A DNA stretch of 64,000 nucleotides from Acanthococcus lagerstroemiae (taxonomy: Eukaryota; Arthropoda; Insecta; Hemiptera; Eriococcidae), in NCBI GenBank assembly GCA_031841125.1, contig CM063112.1, positions 29,476,603 to 29,540,602 on the forward strand, in the 5' to 3' direction. The position numbers were made by a program, and so were the translations under genes. Below the pieces are notes generated by a model. It made no database searches. It saw nothing but the letters and a program-made list of their open reading frames with translations, and had not been told where the DNA came from. Below are positions 11,042 to 21,430 of the stretch, piece after piece; within the stretch, counting starts at the first letter, position 1, and every line of letters starts with the position of its first letter.

Positions 11042-11209
11042 GCGCTAACTTGTACCTACCTCAAACGCATACATAATATGATGTATCAATATTATGTATA
11101 ATGTATATTGATAATACTTCATTGTTATCAGCAGAATTAAACATAATGTGTGTTGGAATGCCAGAAGTAGGTTTGAACATTTTTTGAATTTTTGGCATTT
11201 TATATGCTT

Positions 11210-12000
11210 TTACTACAGGATATACTTGAGCGAAAACCATAACGCTCCTGTTACTAAACCATCATACTAGTTAGTATTACTCGAGAGAAAATTGTGTTTA
11301 TACATTTCCATGGAAATTTATCTCTTCCAACCAGGGGTACAGGGACGTGCTGATAGTGGGTAAGGGAGCAACTTACTCCCCCTGTAGGAATTTTTCACTC
11401 AGTTGTTGGGAAAATTTACCATTTCAGTCAGGCAAATTGGAAAAATCCAACAAGTTAAAGGCTCTTTTTTTGTTTTGTTTTTTTTTGCTTTAAGTTGGGA
11501 AAATCCAACAAGTCAAAAGGTTTTTCTTCTTTTGCTTTGATTCTTGGGAATTGAGTTGAGAAGTTGAGAAAGCCGAACAAAGGTAAAAAATTTTTCTTCT
11601 TTTACATTGATACTTGGGAATTTTGAGTTGAGTCAGTTGGAAAAATCCAATAGGCCAAAAGTTTTTTTGCTTCGATACTTGAGAATTCTGAGTTGAGTCA
11701 GTTGGGACTTTCACAATCCCCCTCTCCCGGGAAAAACTCTCCCGTACGTCCCTGTAGGGGAATACTAAGGCCCCCCTTGGCATGCTCCCCCGACACGAAG
11801 CCAGCGCCCTTTCAACCATTACCTCAAAGACGTCGGGGTTCTCTTCTCTTTTCAAACTCAGTTCAGCTCACAGTTCTTTAGCTCTTCATGGTGACAATTT
11901 AGTTCAGTGGTTGACATTTCCACTTTCTTCCAACCATGGGTATATTTGAGCGAAAACCGTAACGCTCCCCCTCCCCTCCCCCTTCAAACTTCACAGATTT
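11210..12000 (-). repeat. Inverted copy of the 3.5-kb repeat family, split by an hAT insertion
   Basis: 11214-11339 and 11755-11970 match, in reverse orientation, the array at 3.50-3.99 kb. Shared blocks include TATACTTGAGCGAAAACC, TACATTTCCATGGAAATTTA, CCCGACACGAAGCCAGCGCCC and ACGTCGGGGT. The match is interrupted exactly by the element at 11340-11754. Confidence 0.75.
11340..11754 (+). mobile_element. hAT MITE, CAGGGACGTAC family, copy 1 (415 bp)
   Basis: It starts CAGGGACGTGCTGATAG and ends CTCCCGTACGTCCCTG. The flanking octamers CAGGGGTA and TAGGGGAA match at 6 of 8 positions. The same site in the host repeat reads CAGGGGTATAC-like, which supports the duplication. The interior holds three to four units of a GAGTTGAGTCAGTTGG...AATCCAA(C/T)AAGTCAAAAG...TTTGCTTTGATACTTGGGAATT motif. 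Fully non-coding; the minus-strand frame through it (11490-11855) is spurious. Confidence 0.8.
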
Positions 12001-12309
12001 GGGAGAGGTGTCAAAATATATGTACCTCTTAATGAGGCCTCACACAGGGTTTCGATAGGCAGAGTCGAAGATGATCACTTTGGGAGAAATGGGTTTTTAA
12101 GTGCAACACTTCCAAGAGTTTCTACGAACACAACCAGAAAGGACGAATCTCTCACCTCTAACGATTCAACTGCCAACTTCGAACAAACAAATAAACAAGC
12201 AAACATATTACACTGAAGAAATGAATTTCGCAAACGTCTGCTTACAACATTCGATTCGGCTTGCAATGCTCTATCCAGTACCATACTTAACTCGATTTCA
12301 TGAAACTTG
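12001..12309. other. No gene seen
   Basis: Overlapping short frames on both strands (12075-12331) have no recognisable domain. An AACAAACAAATAAACAAGCAAAC run near 12181 is simple sequence. Confidence 0.5.
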
Positions 12310-12516
12310 GATTTCCGGAGGGGGGAGGTGAAAATTGTGAAAGTCCCAACTGACTCAACTGAGAATTCCCAAGTATCAAAGCAAAAACATAAAATAAAAG
12401 AAAAACCTTTAGGTATAACTTGTTAGATTTTTCCAACTCGCCTGACTGAATTGGTAAATTTTCCCAACTGCTGAGTGGAAAATTCGTACAGGGGGTTAAG
12501 TTGCCCCCCGTACGTC
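12310..12516 (-). mobile_element. hAT MITE, CAGGGACGTAC family, truncated copy 2
   Basis: It has the family interior in reverse orientation (GAAAGTCCCAACTGACTCAA, TTTTCCCAACTGCTGAG) and ends CCCCCGTACGTCCCT just before 12517. The other terminus lacks a clean CAGGGACG, so this copy is partial or rearranged. Confidence 0.65.
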
Positions 12517-12788
12517 CCTTATATAAAATGCTAAAATAGAAAGGGTACACGGCTATTGTACATCATCAGGTACTTCTGTGTTTGGTAGGTACTGTCAAGA
12601 TATCATTAACGAGAAAAATTCTATTTAAAAAAAAAACACACAAAAAATAAGTGATAACAGAAATTCAAAATTTTTTTTAGTTAATTTTTGTTAGGGTACG
12701 CAAGCATATAAAATGTTACACTACGTATCTCCAGTATTTTGCCTAAGCCAGGTAGACCCTTGTCCAGCCAAATCCTATAGGCCATTTC

Positions 12789-13310
12789 CAGGGGCAAAAC
12801 TATAGGGGGTGTTGGGGTTAAAACACCCCCTTCCCCAATAATTTAGCAGTCAGCAAATTTTGAAACTGTTCATTAGAATTTTTCATTTCTTATGAATGTT
12901 TATTTGTTTGTTTGTTTTTTCAAATAAAAAATATTTCGGTTAAAAAATCGGCAAACTTATAGTTTTTTAGAAATTTTGTCGGCGAATTTTTAGTTAAGAA
13001 AAATATTGGTTGCCAAATCTTTCTTCTCCACCTCCCCAAACTGAAAGTCAAATTTCGTTTCTGAAAATGGAGTACCCTGGACTCCTGTTCAGAGACTAGT
13101 CAGTCAAAAGCTGAAGGTTTCAAGCTGAGTATCGAACGTTATCTGAAGGGTTAAAATTCAGCTGAAATGTGGAAGACATTTCGAAAATCTGAAAGTCGGT
13201 AGCAAACGTTGAATTTCGAATTTCAATGACTATTCTGTTTTTACTAGATTCTCTGTTTAACCTAGAGCCTGAAATTCGAGAAAGCTAAACGTTTTATTAA
13301 AAGTTGAAAA
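12789..13310 (+). repeat. CAGGGGC repeat family, copy 1 (about 520 bp)
   Basis: The start CAGGGGCAAAACTATAGGGGG and the interior (AACACCCCCTTCCCCAATAAT, CAGCAAATTTTGAAACTG, GCAAACGTTGAATTTCGAAT) match 54082-54566 along the whole length. Both copies end with a TTTTATTAAAA run. A shorter third copy starts at 13697. This looks like a nonautonomous transposon, but I could not read a target duplication. Confidence 0.75.
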
Positions 13311-13696
13311 CAAAAGACTTATTTTCCAATATCACAAGCTGAATCGGATAGCAAGTGTCTCTTGTCTAATTTACGGGCTTTGGTCCTGGTGAATATAGGA
13401 GGGAAATTTAGTCCTGGAGCAAAAGTTAAAACTGGTATTTTTTCCATAACAATGAAAGGGAGCTTGTAGCCCACAATTTTGTAGTTTTTTTGTTTTTTTT
13501 CAATTTTATTGAATTTAGGAGGCAAATTGGAGGACATTTAGAAAAAAAGATCACCAAAAGTAAATTACGACCACCTTAATGTGTAAAGGAAGTTGTGTGT
13601 TTTTCTTAAGTATTCCTAACATCCTTCCAGCTTACCCTCTCAGACTAGGACATGCTCATGTGAGTGCTCGGAGGATAAGGTTCCAAGCTGCATTTG
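13311..13696. other. No gene seen
   Basis: A 72-codon minus-strand frame (13319-13537) has no recognisable domain. Otherwise AT-rich. Confidence 0.5.
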
Positions 13697-13965
13697 CAGG
13701 CACAAAACTATTAGGGGGTGCGTAAACTCCCCCCCCCCCAATAATCTGGGGCAATCGGCAAATGTTGAAACTGTTTATTTAAATTTTTAATTTTCTAAGA
13801 ACTTTTAAAAAAAAATTTTGATCAAAAAATCCGCAAGTGTTCAAATTTTAGAAAAATGTCGGTAAATTTTCCTTCTCCACCCCCTCCCCCTCCCCAAACT
13901 GAAAGTGAAGTTTTATCTCTGGTCATTTCAATTAAAAAATTGGACGAGAAGGGGATTTTAATAAA
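13697..13965 (+). repeat. CAGGGGC repeat family, copy 3, shortened
   Basis: It begins CAGGCACAAAACTATTAGGG and continues with CCCCAATAATCTGGGG, CGGCAAATGTTGAAACTG and a GTCGGTAAATTTTCCTTCTCC tail, as in the longer copies. It then departs from them. A poly-C run lies at about 13730-13739. Confidence 0.7.
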
Positions 13966-14600
13966 GCATACCGCCCCCTGCATTTTGTCCTCTCTCTTAT
14001 AACTTTTGTTCTAATCTTATCCTCCTTTCTGTTACTCAGAATGCTCCTCTCCATATTCTCTGCGTGGTCACCAGCCTTCTGGTCAGATCCTCAGTAATCG
14101 ACCATGTCCCAGCTCCCATATGTTAGAATTGGTTTTTTCTGTGCATTGAGAATTGAAGAAAGTAAATTAAATTGTAATTATTCTGGTAGTATTTTCAACG
14201 GCAAATCGAATGGTAACATTAGTTTTGATGAAAAATTGAATTTTAGTCGAGATTTTTGAGTTAAAGAATGACGAGTGCCGGTGTTGTAAAGTGACACAGG
14301 TAGAAAAAATGCCAAAAATCGAACTATTTGAATGTTGTTTTCCTATAGATTCATAAAATGGCCGAGAATGTTGAAAATGTTGCCTCAAAGTATCGAATAA
14401 AGAAGAATGGTCGTTAACGAAAGACAGATCTGATCATGTTACTATCTGAAATATATTAAGATGAAATATTGATTTGCTTCTCAGTTACGACGTCAGAGAA
14501 GGAAGAAATCCTGAAGATCTCCGGTCAGTATCTTATCAGAATTTCAAAGAAATTCAGTATTTATTCTACTGAATATAAAATAATAATAAGTTTATGTTTT
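13966..14600. other. No gene seen
   Basis: No recognisable coding sequence. TGTTGTAAAGTGACACAGG at about 14282 repeats a phrase also found near 10752. Confidence 0.5.
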
Positions 14601-14624
14601 ATTTTTATATTCAAGAAACAACAA

Positions 14625-15594
14625 GCGGCTATCCAAAAAAAATTAGTAGTGAAAGAACGAGGTGTTTCAATTGCCATAAAACAAGCAGCTGAACATAATA
14701 CAGGGCGAAGATTCATTAAGTACAGGCAAAATACGTATGGAGAGCACTTAGCCTTGCCAGAAGCACTTTGACTTTAGAGTATGCCCAATTTCAGGATGAA
14801 ACAATTCTGGATGAGAATAGTTGCTAAGATTTAGGATTCTATCCGAGATTATTAACAAGATAGTTTAAGAAAACCGAACCAGAGCACCATTCAAGACTAC
14901 CATTCCATGAACTAATGTTTTTTTTGATATGGTGAATTATAGAGCATGAGTTTAGAAGTGCCGAGTTTATGCTAGATGCCAGAATTCTACCTAACTCCAC
15001 AAAAATGCATAGCAAAAGACAGTCGAAAACTGAATGCAACGGTTTCTGCAGAAATAATTTGCTCTAATGGAACTCATCTTCTCCCTAGTTTCCCATAAAT
15101 TTTTAGCGCGATAATGACGGGAGCTCCAGTGGTGAGCTCCATTGGTACCTAAGTGCGTGCATGAATAGTAGATGTTGATGAGTTTTTGAAATTTTTGAAC
15201 ACTTAGCTGCTTCTCTGAAGACCCCTTTAAGCCAGCTTTAGATATAAACGAATCTTACCTTACATCTCCTATTATCAATAATGCTCATCAGCATGGTGTG
15301 CAAATCTTGACGTTACCATCTCATTGCAGCCATAAAATGCAACCCTTGTTATGTACTTCAAATCCTGAGACTTCTACAATCGTAACTAATCGTTACTGTC
15401 ACCCAAGAGAAACTGTTAATATTTACGATGTATTGAAAATATTTGGCAATGCTTTTGGATATTCGTTTACACATTTACATATCTTCTCACGATTTAAAAA
15501 TTGTGGGATTCTCCCCTATAACTCTGACATTTTCCCCCCTGAAAGTTTCCTTTGCAGCTGTGTAACAGATCGTACTGAGCCGCGAAAACTCTGA
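14625..15594 (+). pseudogene. Decayed pogo-like (Tc1/mariner superfamily) transposase
   Basis: Pieces of a pogo/jerky-type DDE transposase follow in the right order but in different frames. A psq-like helix-turn-helix piece (VKERGVSIAIKQAAEHN) lies near 14650-14700. A piece like the ...SAEIICSNGTHLLPSF strand follows near 15040-15090, then TGAPVVSSIGT near 15118-15150. The best-kept part is the frame 15298-15594, with LTLPSHCSHKMQPL and the C-terminal block NIYDVLKIFGNAF...NCGILPYNSDIF...VTDR. In intact relatives, the HCSHKMQPL segment follows the catalytic Asp-Asn region. Frameshifts, stops and a deletion after MQPL make it inactive. A TTCAAG splice-acceptor-like site precedes the first piece. 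Confidence 0.75.
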
Positions 15595-15713
15595 ATATGC
15601 CTGTAGCCTCAGCAGCGACACCAGGTGAATCACAAATAACATCTTCGTTGTCGTTTCAAAAAAGCCCCGAAGAAATAAGTGGGCGAGAAAGCAAACAGCT
15701 CGAGATTCGGGCG

Positions 15714-16199
15714 GATGGAACCGGGTGTCGGCCATTGTCTCGACCATCATGAAGAAGAAGATGCAGACACAGACAGTGTGGTAGAGGCAGAGGATCGACG
15801 GACAAAGCTCGGCCCACATCATCGAACAGAACAACTCAGTACCATCCTAGAAGAGCTACTGCAGCTACTGCCGACCCCCCCGGTAGACCTCACCCGCAGT
15901 CACCACCTTTCTGCGTCGCTACACGTACCAAGATGAGGAGGTGATAGGTGAGTGAAGAGGAAGCGGGTCCGGCTGTGGAGCACCCAAATTCCAGGTAGTG
16001 CTGGGAGCGTTAACTTCGATCAGTAGGGAGCCCATGGTGGCGCTTGCAGGACAGCGCACACCGGAAGCGGAACGGCGAAATGGGGGCTCGAGCCGGCCAC
16101 TGATGTGATACACGAAAGGGTAGATTTGGGGCCGGGGGTGCGGTGTGTCAGGGGCCACTTTGGTATACGTGCATCGCCATATGTCCCGCCACACCATGT
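15714..16199 (+). mobile_element. 5'-truncated R1/LOA-like LINE, 3' end only (copy A)
   Basis: It shares GGAACCGGGTGTCGGCC and everything downstream with the last part of the 17.1-19.1 kb element: the ORF2 C-terminal codons, the 3' untranslated region and the terminal GCATCGCCATA(T/C)GTCCC(G/A)CCACACC. It is considerably diverged, with indels, so it is older than the 17.1-kb copy. The coding piece at its start (15679-15936) is the ORF2 tail. The minus-strand frame 15919-16326 is a shadow. Confidence 0.8.
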
Positions 16200-17131
16200 C
16201 TAATAACAGGGGGAGGCTGTCCTGTAGCAAGTACCCAGCAGTTCGGTAGGAAGGTGCTTTTAGCACTTTAGAAACGAAATCGTGTACCTGCGCCAACGAA
16301 GAACTTACAGTAGGGGTTGTTTTCAACTCAAAATTCCGAATTTTTCAAATGGAGAACGGTAAAGCAGTGATTCTCTCTGAAGGGTGAGAGAACTAACCGA
16401 ACAAATAAAAGTAAATTTACCAACACTGTCGTGGCATTAACGGTCGAGATAGTTTCGGTGACACAATATGAAAGAGAGGGGAGGGGTGAACGACATGGAT
16501 CTAATGTTTACAACTATCGCGAATAGCCATTTCGACCCTGCAGAGGCTCGGAGCATGTCCCCGTTTATTATCGAAAATTGACGTGTTTAGTGGCGGCCGT
16601 GTTCGCCGAAAATAGCTAATTTTACGCACCCGGGACCAGCCGGCGTACGAGACTGAAATTCGTGATCCGAATTTTCGTTCCAGCCTTCCAGTGTAATCTC
16701 TGACCACTTTTCACTCCGTTATTTACATTTTTAGTGCGCACGTGATACGTTCGCTCTGTGGAATGTTCGTACGAAAATATTTTATTAATTTTCCGTCGTC
16801 ACGGTCGTCTAACCCATCATAGGCCATTATTGACCTAGGCAGCCGTCGCATCACGTTCTTCATTAACCCAAATTTAAGGGAACTGACTTTGTCGCTCTGC
16901 CGTTCTGAGATCGCTGGAAAATTATTGATTTTATTGAACGTACACACCTCGTCGAGTGCAGCGTCGAGTACGCTGATAGTAATTTTTGTCAGTTGGCCAG
17001 ACTCGATGACCTCGAACAACGCCTATTCTAAGCTTTTTTTGGAGCTGCCCAAATCAGAAAATTATTGGTTCTATCTCAATTTTTCTTTCCTTCTACCACC
17101 TCCCCTTACCCCTAAAAAATACAATCTATTC
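16200..17131. other. Single-copy-looking sequence, no gene assigned
   Basis: Relatively CpG-rich and complex. A 98-codon minus-strand frame (16723-17019) is fully open, but I recognise no domain and no splice structure. It could be an exon or chance. The overlapping plus-strand frame only becomes meaningful after 17148, inside the LINE. Confidence 0.35.
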
Positions 17132-17147
17132 CAAGTATATTACGATG

Positions 17148-18758
17148 AGCGTACCATCGTGGATAGGCTGGAGGAGCATTTTCAAAGGCGGAAGACGATC
17201 TCGAGCAGTCAGTACGGATTCAGAACTGGCCGCTCGACTGCGGACGCCGCGCTGAAGTTGAAGAGTCTGGCGAAGAAGGCGATCCGCGAGCGGCAGTTCT
17301 GCGCGGCGGTCAGCCTCGACATCAAGAACGCGTTCAACTCCATTCCGTATACGCGTATCATGGAGGCGTTGGAGTTGGCGCGGGTACCTGGCTACCTCGT
17401 GCGCATCATCAGGAGCTACTTCTCCGGTCGCCGGATAGAGATGGAGTCGGCGGCCGGACCAATCACACGGGAGATGACCTGCGGCGTTCCTCAGGGATCA
17501 GTAACTCGGACCTACCCTGTGGAACGTCGCCTTCAATGGGATGCTGAGGCTGGCACTACCACCAGGCGTAAAGTTGATCTGTTACGCCGACGACACGCTG
17601 GTGGTGTGCCAGGCGGAGACAACAGCAGAGGTCACGCGACGAGTGAACCAGGCGTTGGAGATGCTGACCCACTGGATCGAGTCGGCGGGGCTGTGCTTAG
17701 CGGTTCAGAAGACAGAAGCTGTTCTGTTTACGACGCGACGCAAGTACAGCCCACCCACCTTTGTCCTGAAAGGTGTGGAGATTGGGCTCTGTACAGCCCT
17801 GAAGTACCTGGGGCTGTGGTTCGACGGGAAGTTGCATTTCCGAGAGCACTTCCGACGGGCAGCTGAGAAGGCGGATCGAGTAGCCGGCCAGCTGTCCCGT
17901 CTGATGTCGAACCTAGGGGGGCCGAGAGAGCAGCGACGTATGATGTACGTCAACGTCATCATGTCGGTCCTCCTATACGGGGCGCCAGTATTCGCCGACG
18001 CCATCGAGATACCATACAGGAGAGCGGAGATGGAGAAGATCCAGCGAAAAGCCGCGATAAGGTGTGTCAGTGCGTACCGCACTGTTTCTTCGGATGCAGT
18101 AGGCGTGTTAGCGCGTATACCGCCGATCGAACTCAAGGTCGGCGAAATTGCGGCGGTATACGGTGCGAAGAAGAAAGCGAAGACGAAACGGGAGGCACTT
18201 CGGGTCAAGCGAGTCATCCAGCAGGACACGCTTCGGAAGTGGAAGGACGCGCTCGCCCATTCGACCAAGGGCGAGTGGACCCGAGCGCTGATACGCGACC
18301 TCGACAGATGGGTAGGAAGAACGCACGGAGCGCTTAACTTCCACCTTACCCAAGTACTGAGCGGCCACGGGTGTTTCGGCACGTACCTATATCGGATGTC
18401 GATAGCGCCGAGCCCCGTGTGCGCGCACTGTGATCGAGGGGCGGAGGACACACCTTGGCACACCCTGTTCGAGTGTGAGGCCTGGGAGCAGGAGAGGCGC
18501 GGGACGGCCACAACAGCGATCGATCCCGGCGGCGACGATGAAGAGGAGGACGACGACGTCGGCGTGATCAGCCGTCTCGCGCCGGACACCCTGGTTCCGG
18601 AAATGATGAAGAACGGAAGCAGCTGGAACCGGGTGTCGGCCTTTGTCTCGGCCATCATGAAGAAGAAGATGGAGACGGAGTGGTCGAGACAGAGGGCCGG
18701 CGATTCATCAAGCTCGGCCCACGCCATCGATCAGGAGGTGAACTCTGTACCATCCTAG
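17148..18758 (+). pseudogene. LINE ORF2: reverse transcriptase to C-terminal zinc knuckle, one frameshift
   Basis: This is the reverse transcriptase of the LINE. The first frame (17148 to about 17503) carries QYGFRTGRSTADAALKL, VSLDIKNAFNSI (with the first catalytic Asp) and CGVPQGSV. One extra A in the GTAACTC context at 17503-17504 shifts the frame. The second frame (open 17541-18758) carries YADD (17583-17594, catalytic Asp pair), the GLCLAVQKTE and KYLGLWFDG blocks, and a long thumb/connection region. It ends with a CX2C...HX4C knuckle (VCAHCDRG...WHTLFEC) and a stop at 18756-18758. The endonuclease and RT N-terminus are absent because of the 5' truncation. The knuckle and motif set favour the R1/LOA branch, and clade assignment is inference. 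Confidence 0.9.
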
Positions 18759-19131
18759 AGAAGAGCTGCTGCAGCTGCACTGCGGACCCACCGGCAGGGC
18801 TCACCCGTCGCCACCACCTGCCTGCGTCGACACACGGACCAAGACGAGGAGGTGAGGGGTGAGTGAAGAGAGGCAGCGCGTCCGGCCGTGGGGGACCTGA
18901 AATTTCCAGGCGAGCGCTCTGGGAGTGCGGACCTCGGTCAGTAGGGAACCCCATGGTGGCCCTGGTAGGACGCGCGCACCGTTCCGGCACGTAGAAATGG
19001 GGGCTCGGGCCCGGCCCCAAGGCGTCCCTCCGGTCACTGACGCGATGCTCGAAAGGGTAGTTCCTGTGGCCGGGGGTGCGGTGTCATAGGGGCCACTTTG
19101 GCATGCGTGCATCGCCATACGTCCCACCACA
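18759..19131 (+). other. 3' untranslated region of the R1/LOA-like LINE
   Basis: This is the GC-rich tail shared by all copies in the window. It starts with GAGAAGAGCTGCTGCAGCTG and ends GCATCGCCATACGTCCCACC. The minus strand is open across it (18655-19020), and the same open antisense frame survives in the 45.5-kb copy. The last ~107 bp also occur alone at 35299-35405 and 57169-57275. Confidence 0.8.
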
Positions 19132-19147
19132 CAAGTATATTACGATG

Positions 19148-20280
19148 TTTTTGAGTTGAAAATTTATTAAAATAATCACCTAAGGCCGAAAAAATGTCGA
19201 ACTTCAAAAAGGGTGAGCTTACGTTACCGAAGGTGAACAACGATACGAATCGGTTAGGGTGTTGAGGATAAATCGTTATTCGGCGTATCAGTTTTTCAAA
19301 AAAGTAAGTTTTTAAACGTATAAATTTTTTTGGAAGTGTCCAACAAATTTGCGGTAGGTACTACTCAATATGGGTGGTACTGCCTGTTAGAATAGGGGTT
19401 GACCTCGATGAAAATGTTCACTTTGATACGCTAGCCGAGTTTGGAAGTGAAATTAAGTCGCAGTTGAGTCAGGATCACATGATGCAGAATTTGAAAATAA
19501 TCTGAGTTACTCAGCTGAACTAGCATGGTATTGATGTCCATTTTATCTATTTATTTATTGGCTTTCGTTCAAGTTTCAGTACCACTAAATCAAACTCTCA
19601 CCCCCACCTACATGGGCATAAGCATCTCCACTGATATTCATTACAGTGCAATAAAACAAAATATTCGAGTCGATAGAGGGTTTCAAATTGGATCACAAGT
19701 ATAGACAAACTTAATCCTCGCTCTTCTCATCCGAATTCTCGAAACAGAGGCACTGAAGACCACTTTTGTGAATTAGTTTGGGTGATTCAACAAAGCAGAA
19801 GCATAAAGGTTAACGAAATCTCACATATGCCAAAGTAGATAAATGAGATAATTCAAAGTCACTAGTAATAAGTAATTATTGAACTTTAATTTTGATAGTA
19901 ATTAACACTCGGGTGACCTTGAATACTGACCAGTTTCAGTTAGCGTTTGTGGGCTAGTGATCTACTATGTATCAGCTTACCATCGTGTTCATTCTTATGT
20001 TAAGATTTTTGAACTTTCAGTTTGATCTCAGGTTGGAGTCACTGACCTGCGCATATTGACGTTTGCATGTCTTTGCTTTGGCACATAAGCTTACTTTTTG
20101 AGCGTTACTTTGGAGCGTGACCAAAAAATAATAATTAAAATTTCTACAGACATCTTTTTTCTTCCAACCGTTATCTTCAGCATTAAAAATTTCCATAGAA
20201 ATTTGCTCATTTGTCATCAGTAAACTGATGACGAGTATCTACTCTACATGCAGATACATTGGTACACGGATATGTCTTAT
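19148..20280. other. No gene seen
   Basis: AT-rich with no long frames and no recognisable repeats. Confidence 0.5.
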
Positions 20281-20282
20281 AT

Positions 20283-20582
20283 TTAAAGAATTTCCATGGA
20301 AATTCGTCGGGATTCTTAGTGTCGGTCGGAAAGGCATTCTGTTGAAACATGTCGCAGATGGACCTGAACCATGGGAAAGCATTTTCATGTCTCGATTTTC
20401 AATCGACTTATCAGTAATCAGTTAGACTCGAGACAATTACAATCGGTTATGGAGAAGTCGATATTAAAATCAAGACATGAAAATGCTCTCTCGTGGTTGC
20501 AGATTCGTCTGCATGTTTCAACAGAATGCCTTTCCGACCGACACCAAGAATCCCGACGGATTTTCTCCAGAGTTTTAAAAGG
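20283..20582. repeat. Long hairpin (foldback), about 300 bp
   Basis: TCGTCGGGATTCTTAGTGTC (from 20303) and the following GGTCGGAAAGGCATTCTG and TTGAAACATG recur inverted at 20508-20564 (CATGTTTCAACAGAATGCC, then CCGACCGACACCAAGAATCCC) with about 95 percent identity. Pairing continues inward through CATTTTCATGTCT/AGACATGAAAATG and AATCGACTT/AAGTCGAT around a 30-60 bp loop. A transcript would form a near-complete hairpin. It may be a palindromic MITE or an siRNA-producing hairpin. Confidence 0.8.
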
Positions 20583-20589
20583 GAGAGGA

Positions 20590-21430
20590 GTTCAATCATG
20601 AGTCGTTCTTAGTCTACTTGTAGTACTTTTCCTAGTTCCTTGGTCATGCAACCCCCCTTAGTTGTGTATTTTGTATTATGGCTTTGGTGGGGATGAGAGT
20701 GGTGTAGGCTCATTGAATTTATCTTCAATGGTCACTACTATTTTTCTCTCGGTATTTAAACCGTCTGAAGGTGGGTGGGGATAGGTTACTGGCCCGGATA
20801 TGTGACTGTACCAAACGTTGAATGACACCAATACAATGAGCAAGATCACACAATGACACGTTGAATTACGAAATCACGATAAATCTAGAACCAAGAGCTC
20901 AAAGGCTTACGATCATCGCCTAAAGTTCAAGGCCATTAACACCCAAGATTCAAGTACAATGAATTAAAATTTTATTACCAGAATTCTCCGCTTATGTTTA
21001 CTTACTAAAATTCCCACCCTGCAGAGACTGACTGACTGAAAGAGGCAAGGGGGTAATACCTATTGGTCTGAAAGGCTTATGACCGGCTGGACTGAAAGAT
21101 AGCCTGCAGTGAAAATAAATATCAATTCTCCATAACTCACGAACACTCATTCGTAATTTCTGAAGTGGTAAGTGGCCTGACAAAAATGAATTTGCTCTCC
21201 TGGCCTTTTTTGGTCCCAACCACCCCTTCTACCCTGTATTTTCAAAAGTGGCCTGATGGTCCCAGAATATAACTTTATTGTATAATGAACGTACAAAAGT
21301 ATTAAGCTTATTTAAACACAGAAAATATTCAAACTACTTCATACGATTATGAAACTAAAATACGAATTTGATGGCGGGGTTGTCTTCCAATTCACTAATA
21401 TACAAGTCAAAAACAACGTGAAAAGCAAAA
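20590..21430. other. No gene seen
   Basis: A 73-codon minus-strand frame (20998-21219) has no recognisable domain. No repeats were noticed. Confidence 0.45.

Larger units (their letters stand above)
17148..19131 (+). mobile_element. R1/LOA-like LINE, 5'-truncated, perfect 16-bp target duplication (copy B)
   Basis: CAAGTATATTACGATG occurs at 17132-17147 and again, identical, at 19132-19147, so both ends are exact. The insert is about 1.98 kb and contains the second half of ORF2 plus a GC-rich 3' region of about 370 bp. It has no poly(A) tail and ends GTCCCACCACA. Truncation at the 5' end with a long duplication is typical of target-primed reverse transcription. The perfect duplication and a single reading-frame break indicate a fairly recent insertion. 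Confidence 0.93.

Noticed and set aside
11490..11855. 121-codon minus-strand frame
   Set aside because: It runs across the boundary of an hAT MITE into the host repeat, so it joins two unrelated sequences.
15919..16326. 135-codon minus-strand frame
   Set aside because: It is antisense to the LINE 3' region of copy A and continues into its flank. No domain is recognised.
16723..17019. 98-codon minus-strand frame as a host exon
   Set aside because: It is non-repetitive and fully open, but no domain, splice site or conserved partner could be recognised, so I list the region only as unassigned.
17705..18727. 340-codon minus-strand frame
   Set aside because: It lies antisense to the LINE reverse transcriptase, whose motifs are unmistakable on the plus strand. 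The GC-rich codon use keeps the opposite strand open.
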